Shown here: piece by piece, positions 54,541 through 64,000 of the stretch
How the letters are laid out: every line of letters begins with the position of its first letter
Position numbering within the stretch: the first letter of the stretch is position 1
DNA from: Sinonovacula constricta
Lineage: Eukaryota > Mollusca > Bivalvia > Cardiida > Solecurtidae
Assembly (NCBI GenBank): GCA_007844125.1
Contig: CM017567.1
Coordinates: 29,985,564 to 30,049,563 of the forward strand
Direction of reading: 5' to 3'
DNA length: 64,000 nt
Program-made: the position numbers and the translations under genes
The notes under the pieces: model-generated
Databases searched by the model: none
What the model saw: only the letters and a program-made list of their open reading frames with translations
What the model was told of the DNA's origin: nothing

Positions 54541-55505
54541 ACTATTCCTTGTCAAGTCCTTACCATAAAATTTGTATAAACAAATTAATAAAGGGGCAAG
54601 GTAAGTGCAATATGTTTGTATCTACTTTAGCGATTAGGGTAGTGAATGTAAACTATTCTTATATTACTCAAATCACTACAAGTGACCTAAACAAGTGTAT
54701 AAATATTGTACATAGTAGTAATTAGTAAGTAGTAAGCGAGGAAACAAAATTTACGAAACAATCAGGGGATGAATGCCTGATTTTAACACAGACACAAAAG
54801 AATGTACAAAAGATAAAATATGTTTGTTTGAACTTTAGATAGAAGTTGATGTGTTTATAAAATCATAGAATTATTTTGTACAAATCATATTAACAAGATA
54901 TTTATTTATTTAAAAAGGCGAGAGGTAAGAGCTGGCTCTTCATGCTGTTTCATGTATGATTTAGATATATATATATATATGATTATGTGCATACAATCTT
55001 ATATCAAGAAAATAGAAAATGTGACATAGTATTAGATGACAAATAACACCATGTCACATACTCATGCGGACTTGTAATAATATTCATACATGGGATTAAG
55101 CAACTGGTTTTTAACTGTCTTTTTAAATTTGCTGTAGTGTGACCTAGTTTTATAAAAATATAAACAGAACAAGAAGCACATGGAAGGTTTATGAATATGT
55201 GTTGGTAAACACACTGAGCAACATTTATTTAGTCTTCAGGCTGTAAAAACATAAGAAACTGATGTACCAAGATATCTAATAAGGAATACAGCAATAAGGA
55301 ATGAAAACGTGACATGAGGTGGCTAAATTTCTGTTTTTATCAAACCTTTTATACTCATTATATCATTATTATACCAATTCCTTTTTACAAACCAATTAAA
55401 ATCTTACTTGACAGCAAAGTTGATAAGTGAATTTACCTGCAATTTTCATGTGCCATCAAACCCCACAAACCATAAAAATGATAATTTTGCTAAAGCAAGG
55501 TCAAA
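54541..55505 (-). other. SMARCD1 upstream intron or 5' flank, AT-rich, nothing recognised
   Basis: Only a short AT dinucleotide run (54966-54980) and no exon-like ORF. Confidence 0.4.
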
Positions 55506-55507
55506 TA

Positions 55508-58500
55508 CAGTCCTGGCACCGTACCAGTTGTCCAAAACATCGTATATCGTGCGTATTTCTATCGTAAACGTATCGTATGGTATCGTAACGTATCGTGTAA
55601 CGTAATAGGCCTAACGTGAAGTAACGTAACGAACCCTATCGTAAATGGTACATCGTATCGTATCGGAACGTAACGCTTATGACAAGACCGTGGTATCGTA
55701 ACGGAACGTATAGTATGGTAACGTAACACAAGGAGAATTGCACTGTGCCTTCTCATAATTCTTTGATACAAAGATACATATATTGTGACATTTTTCTAAT
55801 GGCATTATCATGCTCATACAAAAGTTCACAGGAAATTTAAATGTCATAATAAATGCTTTACAAATACAAAAAGAAGTTTATGGTTCTAAACAGAAACTAA
55901 ACTATATATTACGAAAATATTCGTGAAAACTAAGATTCTGGTTATTTGCTCACGCTTTTATGGAAAATAAAGAGCAGTAAGACGTAATTGGAATAAACAT
56001 ACAGCTGGAAAAAAAAACTAGCTATAACATAATCTAGCTCTATGTCAGGTTATATCAAAGCGGTTTGTCTCAAATATGGGATTCAAATGATATGGCTCAT
56101 ATAATCAACATTGTTAATAAATGATTGGACCGTGTTGAATCATCTCTGATATTCCGACAAGTTAGTTAATTGTAAAGCTAGCTTACCTATGTCATCGCTG
56201 GGCACAATCTAAACTGATATAGTCTCTTCGCCAATTATTTTAAACGCGTAAATTTTATACACATTTATGCGAATTTAAATAAATAAATAAAAGCAATTCA
56301 GTGCTCGACGAAAATTAAAAAAAAGTCCGTTCACAAGTGTAGCAAACAAATTAACTATTCTTCTGCCAGTGATGTGACCAAACGTTTAAGGTGTGAATGT
56401 GTTTGTCAAAACAATGTGCTAGTATCATAAATAACAGTAAACATCTGACATCATGCCCTCTTAATTTCCATACATTTTCCCGCCCTGCCAATCACGTGCA
56501 CGTGTGTTAATTCCAATTAATTGGTGACACTTTTATGACACCACTAATCTTAAAGGAATTAAGATTTTTAGCCGTTCGGTATGTTGATTGGTTTGATCCC
56601 TAACGTGTTGACCGGAGGTGTTGATTGGTCTGTTCTTAAATCGATTTCCTCTTATAACGAAATGGTCCTTAGTAAGTCTTTTTAGGATGATGAAGTCATT
56701 TACATACTCTCCTTAAATAACTAGCGCACATCGGCATGTACCTTGACAGCAGTATGGATACTGAAAAGAATACCGTTGGGGCAACAATAGAAAATGTTAT
56801 AATATATAAACATTGCAAAATCAAGCAAGTCAGCAGACATATATAGTCTTTACAGTCTCCTGTCAAAAAGACCTCAATGACTTTATAAAACTAGGGTGAA
56901 TACCAAGCCATGGAGAAAGAGCTATAATTATTAAAATAAATATAATAAATAACGTACAAATTCAGATATTCGGATATGTTGGTAGGACTCAATATTTACT
57001 GCCACAATATCGTTAGTTTAGAACAGTTTTTAATTAAACCTAGGATCAAGCTACCCTGGTAAAGAATGCAAGTTCACCAATAGGAACTGTCCTTACTGTG
57101 ACATAGAGAAATACTTTTACCCCGTGCTGTTTTGGTTAAGGCAGCACACAATAGCAAGAGATTATCTACAAAGACCTATATTATTCACACGTGTCTTTGC
57201 TTTTTGTACCAGCGGGAAAAGGCAGATTTAATAAAAATGCAACACTTTAATACCGTGAAGATATTAAATACATTTAATTCTCTACTAAAATATATGTTAT
57301 ATACGATATACTAAACTAACTGAATTACCAACCAAAGCTCAACTACTGACACTCTTTTCCCGTACTTTTTTCACTTTAAAACTTCCTCGTAACTAATGCC
57401 ATCTCTAATCAGAAGTAGAAAACATTTCAATGGTGAAAATTTTAAGAAATACTTTCTTTGAGGTGTAATGCCTTTTAACAAAGAGCAGTCATATTCTTGC
57501 GCAAAAATTGGGGCCAGCCAATCAGAGAATGGGTTTATTAGGAATATTTAGATTTTAAAGAGATTTCACCCCATCACGTGTCTTGTGGGTTTGGAAACTT
57601 TAGTTATTGTTTGATTTGGGTATGATATCGGTTGGACATTCTATTAATTCAGTTTATGTAGGTGTTATCCTATATTATTAATTAAATGTTGAATAAAATG
57701 CATTTATTCTAAAAAAAGATTAAGAGCGCGTATTAGTAGTTCTGCTTTGTCGACGGAGGCGGTCTTATCTTCTTCACCTAGGTAGCTGGATCCGGGTCTG
57801 AGTCTAGTAATATTTAATCATAGGCTATATTATGACGGGGAGTTCCAATCTCCAAATTTTCTATTTTGCCTAACATATGTATTTTAGTTGTTGTCTATTC
57901 TTTCCGTAAATTGTCTGAAATATTTGTTAATAACTAAGACAGCCGGGGTTAATTTGTCGGGTGTTAGTCCAATTTAGTTTCATAATATTATTATTATTAT
58001 TTAATAGCTCTGTTTCTATCTTTTTAGTTTGGTAAGTTTTTTTCCCGATTGACCCATATTCTACTATACCTTACTGAAAAAGTAAAAGCTTGTAAAAGGG
58101 TTGAGTATGAGACAATGGTATGTTTCTGATGTTATTTATTTTCTAGCAGCTAGTCCATTTATGTAGATTATTCGGTACATGTACCTACAAATCACGCGGG
58201 TGATTATAAGCCCCCCACACAGATTGACACTTTTATGACACAACGTTTCTATTCAAATTAGACGGGTAGTGGTCATTTAGCTGTAGTGCACAACACCTGC
58301 ATCCGGTCTGAAGATATGTCATACATGTATGAAGATCCCCGCACATATAATCTGACTGTGAAATTTCACTTCAGTAAAACGCAGATACGGATGCGGGGAA
58401 TACGGGTAGAAAATTGGAATATACGTGTATAGAGAAGTGGTGTAAGAATGTTAGTAAATTACAGAATTAAATTAATTTGTCTTAACATCGTACATCTTTA

Positions 58501-58970
58501 AACACTTGTTCAATGTTTAAACAGTTTATCATATTGGCTTCACTTACTTATCATTTGCCTACACATTTTACTATTTAGACGGAAATAGTTGTATTGTCTC
58601 ATTTGAAAGGTGTGAAAACATTACCGCCTATATGTGCTGGAAATGGGCCGATTGGGGCAGAAAGATTTGGACTAAACCGAGTTGGTACAGTATAAATAGG
58701 CTGATTGAGCATTTACTTTAACAACATGTCGCATTTGCCATGGTATTTCGTGCAACGTGACGTAAACGGAAACCGTACAGTATGTTGTATCGAAGCGTAC
58801 ACCGTATCGCATCGTAACGTGTAGATTTTCTATCGTAATGCATATCGTGTATGGTATCGAACCGTAACGTGTATGGTATCGTGTAAAAACCGCACATGGT
58901 ATCGTACATCGAACGCAATCGTACCGTACGTATATCGTATCGTGTGACAACTGTTACGGTTCCAGAACTG
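55508..58970. mobile_element. Candidate 3.46-kb TIR element without recognisable transposase
   Basis: The left end CAGTCCTGGCACCGTACCAG (55508 on) and the right end, read in reverse complement from 58970 (CAGTTCTGGAACCGTAACAG), agree at 22 of 25 bases through GTTGTC. TA lies outside both (55506-55507 and 58971-58972). About 200 bp inside each end are dense 'cgtatcgtaacg' type motifs (55540-55720 and 58740-58945). The interior is AT-rich with no long ORF, so it is non-autonomous or a relic; two independent end fragments are the alternative. Confidence 0.65.
56476..56504 (-). promoter_or_regulatory. Candidate promoter cluster: E2F-like, CCAAT, tandem CACGTG
   Basis: TTTCCCGCC (56476-56484), CCAAT (56488-56492) and CACGTGCACGTG (56493-56504) lie within 30 bp. 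On the SMARCD1 strand the order is E-boxes, CCAAT reversed, GC-rich E2F site, as in housekeeping promoters. However, the cluster lies inside the candidate TIR element, no spliceable first exon was found below it, and a second CCAAT at 57517 and CACGTG at 57576 show such sites are not unique here. Confidence 0.25.
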
Positions 58971-59629
58971 TAATTGTTTAAAATAGGAAGAAATCAAATA
59001 TTGTACTCATTTGTTCAATCAAAACATTTATGAAGAGATTTTATAAGTCTATTTTTAATGAAATGCCATAATGATAATTGCCATTATAATGAAATGCCAT
59101 ATTGATAATTGCCAGTATAAGCTAGAGCCATACATGTTGCATGTTTGTAGTGGGTGTGCTACAAAGCAAGCACCGACTATAAAATAGGTATTTTTAGTAA
59201 TAGCATATATTTTTCTTTATTCTTAAACAACCATGCCAACCTGAAATGTTTATCATTGTGCAAATACAACTTTCACAAGCAGAAAGCATTCAAAATACAG
59301 CCAATTTTAAAACAACTCATTAAAAATAATGACATTTAAGAACATGCAATAGAAAAACTTGAAAATCAAACAACTTTCAAAATAAAGGTCAAAGCAAAAG
59401 TTGCTAAACATGATCTAAATTATCTTTAAGGGTACACCTGATATGCACATGAAGAAGTTTCACGGTAAGAACTCTTGTAGTGCAGGCATTGATGTACATA
59501 GTCAAAATAAATTAATATAAATAATCAAACAACAACAAAACACTGAATCAACTTGGTCAAACTAGATTTTTTTTGCATTTGTTTCCACTTCAAGTAAACA
59601 TAACTGTGTTAAACCAGGTAAAAAGTTTA

Positions 59630-60510
59630 CATAAAACATACCCCACCCTTATGGTGTTTCTAGCAAGTAAATGGTTAACATAAAACATTCCCCACCCTAA
59701 TGGTGTTTCCAGCAAGTAAATGGTTAACATAAAACATACCTCACCATAATGGTGTTTCTAGCAGGTAAATGGTAAACATAAAACATACCTCACCATAATG
59801 GTGTTTCTAGCAGGTAAATGGTAAACATAAAACATTCCCCACCATAATGGTGTTTCTAGCAAGTAAATGGTAAACATAAAACATACCCAACCATAATGGT
59901 GTTTCTAGCAAGTAAATGGTTAACATAAAACATACCCCACCATAATGGTGTTTCTAGCAGATAAATGGTAAACATAAAACATACCCAACCATAATGGTGT
60001 TTCTAGCAGGTAAATGGTAAACATAAAACATACCCCACCATAATGGTGTTTCTAGCAGGTAAATGGTAAACATAAAACATATCCCACCATAATGGTGTTT
60101 CTAGCAAGTAAATAGTTAACATAAAACATTCCCCACCATAATGGTGTTTCCAGGAAGTAAAAGATTTACATAAAACATACCCAACCATGAAGGTGTTTCC
60201 AGCAAGTAAAAGATTTACATAAAACCTACCCCACCATGAAGGTGTTTCCAGCAAGTAAAAGATTTACATAAAACATACCCAACCATAAGGGTGTTTCCAA
60301 AAGATTTACATAAAACATACCCAACCATTAGGGTGTTTCCAGCAAGTAAAGGATTTACATAAAACCTACCCCACCATGAAGGTGTTTCCAGCAAGTAAAA
60401 GATTTACATAAAACATACCCAACCATAAGGGTGTTTCCAAAAGATTTACATAAAACATACCCCACCATAAAGGTGTTTCCAGCAAGTAAAGGTTATAACA
60501 TAAAACATAA
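59630..60510. repeat. 49-bp minisatellite, about 18 units
   Basis: Units read 'cataccccaccataatggtg' then 'tttctagcaagtaaatggt'. From about 60150 a sub-type 'ccagcaagtaaaagatttac' appears, with a deletion variant 'ccaaaagatttac'. It is the reverse-orientation relative of the 61930-64000 array. Confidence 0.93.
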
Positions 60511-61929
60511 CCCAGTCTAATAGTTTCCGTGTAAGGTAAGGATTAAAAAAGTACTTTAAGTGAATATGTCAGGTCGAAAGTCAGATTAATCTTGATTGAT
60601 CCGTACTTAACCTGTATAATGCTTAACTTTTTAGTAACTCATGTAAATTGTTATTCATTTACTTCGATAAAGGTACCTTGACATATTAATTCAGCAGCTA
60701 ATATCCAGATCAGACTGCTTCCAAGCAGTGATCTATACTACTAGCCTTAACCTGAACAAAACATACATAAGTTGGCCAAGAGTCAGCACATATCATTATT
60801 ACAATCTCAACATAAGTGTCCTTTTCAAGGTTATCAACCAGTAAACTCATATCCACTTAATACATATATGTACATGTATCTTCATCCTGCCTAATGAAGT
60901 TTCTGTGCAAGTTCAGGATTGAAAAGTATTTTTATACATCCTGTCCAAAGTTATATTAATGTTGATTTTAACATTGATTAATCTGTACCAACCATTAAAA
61001 TCATATCCACTAAATACATACATGTACATACATGTACCAGTACCTCAAACTGAAGTTCAATAAATTTGGACTTTTCAAGAGAAACATAAACCAGTCAAGT
61101 TTTTATAAATGATTTAAGCAAGTTACAACACAGGTATACAGTCTGTAAGTATTGATTTTCGCTTAGCATTAAGCATTATTATGATAAAATAGGTCAATAA
61201 TGTATGACGAAGCTATGAGGTTATGTATACATGTAAACTTGTATGATAAATATTTCAAGTAAGTTGTTTGATGTCATTGAAACACTTGACCTGTTTGTCA
61301 TGTGGGTTTAACGAATCTCTACATTTGAGGCTGTCCAATACTCAGATCCAATAACCTCATGACTATAATCATTATTTAGTAAATGCTTCCCTACAAACAG
61401 GCAGTTAACTTATTTACCAGAAAAAAACAACAACCCCTAGCTGTTCATTAAGGCTGCAGTAAAGCGGAGAATACTTGATAAAAATAAGCTTATTAAACCT
61501 GTAACTGCTAGTTGTGTTAACTCATACAAATTACTAGTGTGTTCACATCCAAAAGCACATTTAACAAGACAAACTGCCAGAGACTTGGCTGCATAAAGTG
61601 CAAATCCTGATCAGACAGCTCCAAGCAAACAGCTGGCTGAACTAGATCTTCACTATCTGCCTAAACCTGATCAATATTTTCTTAGCATGTTAAGGGTTAA
61701 CTTCTTCCTCAATGGGGTATTTGAGCTGGAAACCTAGATCATCGACTGACATTACAACAGCGTCTTTGGGTGCCCATGGTCATGGATTAATGACCATCAA
61801 ACATTAAGGGACATCAAACTAAGGCTTTTATATTGCATTAAAACAACACCTCGGGACAAAGCCAAAATCCTAATTACCCTTCCATGTGACAATAGTTGTT
61901 TTATTGATAATTGTTTATTGTTATTTGAA
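60511..61929. other. Spacer between the two inverted arrays, no gene recognised
   Basis: About 1.4 kb of AT-rich DNA. It contains two loosely similar passages (60590-60700 and 60950-61040: 'agtcagattaatcttgatt...ctgtac') and the interrupted palindrome 'atggtca...tgaccat' at 61776-61797. Confidence 0.4.
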
Positions 61930-64000
61930 GTGGGGTATTTATTTATTGGCTAACAACACCAGCAGGGTGGGGTATGATAACTTTTAACTTGCTGAAAACA
62001 CCATAAGCATAGACTATGTATATTGTTAACCCTTTATTGGCTGGAAACACCACTATAGTGGGGTATGAAAACCTTTACTTGCTAAAAACACCATAAGTGT
62101 GGCAAACGTATATTGTTAACCCTTTTCTGACTGGAAACATCACTAGGGTGGGGTATGTTAACCTTTACCTGCGGAAAACACCATAAGCATAGAATATGTA
62201 TATTGTTAACCCTTTATTGGCTGGAAACACCACTATTGTGGGGTATAAAAACCTTTACTTGCTAAAAACACCATAAGTGTGGCAAATGTATATTGTTAAC
62301 CATTTTCTGACTGAAAACATCACTAGGGTGGGGTATGTTAACCTTTACCTGCGGAAAACACCATGAGTGTGGCATATGTATATTGTTTACCCTTTATTGG
62401 CTGGATACACCACTAGGGTGGGGTATGTTAACGTTTACCTGCGGAAAACACCATAAGTGTGGCATATGTATATTGTTTACCCTTTACTGGCTGGAAACAC
62501 CACTAGGGTGGGGTATGTTAACATTTACCTGCAGAAAACACCATAAGTGTGGCATATGTATATTGTTAACCCTTTATTGGCTGGAAACACCACTAGGGTG
62601 GAGTATGTTAACATTTACCTGCGGAAAACACCATAAGTGTGGCATATGTATATTGTTTACCCTTTACTGGCTGGAAACACCACTAGGGTGGGGTATGTTA
62701 ACATTTACCTGCAGAAAACACCATAAGTGTGGCATATGTATATTGTTTACCCTTTATTGGCTGGAGACACCACTAGGGTGGAGTATGTTAACATTTACCT
62801 GCGGAAAACACCATAAGTGTGGCATATGTATATTGTTTACCCTTTATTGGCTGGAAACACCACTAGGGTGGGGTATGTTAACATTTACCTGCGGAAAACA
62901 CCATAAGTGTGGCATATGTATATTGTTTACCCTTTACTGGCTGGAAACACCACTAGGGTGGGGTATGTTAACATTTACCTGCGGAAAACACCATAAGTGT
63001 GGCATATGTATATTGTTAACCCTTTATTGGCTGGAAGCACCACTAGGGTGGGGTATGTTAACATTTACCTGCGGAAAACACCATAAGTGTGGCATATGTA
63101 TATTGTTAACCCTTTATTGGCTGGAAACACCACTAGGGTGGGGTATGTTAACATTTACCTACAGAAAACACTATAAGTGTGGCATATGTATATTGTTAAC
63201 CCTTTATTGGCTGGAAACACCACTAGGGTGGGGTATGTTAACCTTTACCTACAGAAAACACCATAAGTGTGGCATATGTATATTGTTTACCCTTTATTGG
63301 CTGGAAACACCACTAGGGTGGGGTATGTTAACATTTACCTGCAGAAAACACCATAAATGTGGCATATGTATGTTGTTAACCCTTTATTGGCTGGAAGCAC
63401 CACTAGGGTGGAGTATGTGAACCTTTACCTGCAGAAAACAACATAAGTGTGGCATATGTATATTGTTAACCCTTTTTTGGCTGGAAACATCACTAGGGTG
63501 GGGGATGTTAACCTTTACCTGCAGAAAACACCATAAGTGTGGCATATGTATATTGTTAACCCTTTATTGGCTGGAAACACCACTAGGGTGGGGTATGTTA
63601 ACCTTTACCTGCAGAAAACACCGTAAGTGTGGCATATGTATATTGTTAACCCTTTATTGGCTGGAAACACCACTAGGGTGGGGTATGTTAACCTTTACCT
63701 GCGGAAAACACCATTAGTGTGGCATATGTATATTGTTAACCCTTTATTGGCTGGAAACACCACTAGGGTGGAGTATGTTAACCTTTACCTGCGGAAAACA
63801 CCATAAGTGTGGCATATGTATATTGTTAACCCTTTATTGGCTGAAAACACCACTAGGGTGGGGTATGTTAACCTTTACCTACAGAAAACACCATAAGTGT
63901 GGCATATGTATATTGTTAACCCTTTATTGGCTGGAAAGACCACTAGGGTGGGGTATGTTAACCTTCTCCTGCAGGAAACACCATAAGTGTGGCATATGTA
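61930..64000. repeat. 90-bp dimeric minisatellite, about 23 units, cut by the window end
   Basis: Each 90-bp unit is two related half-units: 'tttacctgcggaaaacacca' with 'taagtgtggcatatgtat', and 'ccctttattggctggaaaca' with 'ccactagggtggggtatg'. Near the left edge (61950-62330) units alternate with a 180-bp period. The half-units match the reverse complement of the 49-bp monomer at 59630-60510. 90 = 30 x 3 gives a 361-codon ORF that is not a gene. Confidence 0.95.

Noticed and set aside
52882..54555. 557-codon minus ORF of 12-residue repeats (MVLADQDQKAPS type)
   Set aside because: Lies in a 36-bp tandem array; other frames on both strands are equally open, it overlaps several ORFs and sits in a SMARCD1 intron or 5' flank.
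56476..56504. Definite SMARCD1 promoter
   Set aside because: Good motif cluster, kept only as low-confidence, because it is inside a candidate transposable element and no joining first exon was found.
61776..61797. SINE A head fragment ('ggtgcccatggtca')
   Set aside because: Only 14 bases match the family head and nothing downstream follows the family body.
62335..63420. 361-codon plus ORF of 30-residue repeats
   Set aside because: By-product of the 90-bp array; no start context, no splice or poly(A) evidence, and frames are lost by single-base variants.

Overview
This is a 64 kb window of animal nuclear DNA, AT-rich and intron-rich. Dispersed repeats of a style I associate with bivalve molluscs (three tRNA-derived SINE families and a 'gaccaagtttggtgaagatt' type repeat) make a bivalve or other lophotrochozoan the best guess; this is inference, not proof.

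One conserved gene dominates the window. Twelve coding exons on the minus strand, between 49976 and 4134, encode the last 432 residues of the SWI/SNF (BAF) subunit SMARCD1/BAF60 (fly Bap60), including the SWIB domain and the conserved C-terminal tail. Every exon joins in frame at AG/GT sites. The N-terminal exon(s) were not found and probably lie beyond 64000.

The introns are filled with tandem repeats, almost every one a different family. In + coordinates: a 30-bp array (7360-8060), a 31-bp array (8430-10115), a 117/79-bp satellite with higher-order repeats (about 13430-26420), a ~50-bp array (27970-28745), a ~43-bp array (41030-41470), a 33-bp array touching a splice donor (44680-46385), a C-rich ~43-bp array next to another donor (49670-49845), a 36-bp array (50910-54540), and two related arrays in opposite orientation (59630-60510 and 61930-64000). 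Many units are multiples of 3 long, which produces long but meaningless ORFs.

Mobile elements inside the introns: a structurally complete hAT transposon (33685-38017) with an 8-bp target duplication and an intact three-exon transposase of 694 aa; a large TIR element without a recognisable transposase (55508-58970, TA target site); a 153-bp MITE (46824-46976); a decayed non-LTR retrotransposon 3' end (47416-47860); and several SINEs, some nested with perfect target duplications. At the left end, downstream of SMARCD1, a small unrecognised ORF pair lies head to head (minus ORF to 512, plus ORF from 520).

Most promising for a second look: minisatellites that start at or near SMARCD1 splice sites, including about 50 decoy donors; the TT/AA switching palindrome in the 36-bp array; the inverted monomer/dimer array pair; the apparently identical 2540-bp higher-order repeats; and the possibly active hAT element.
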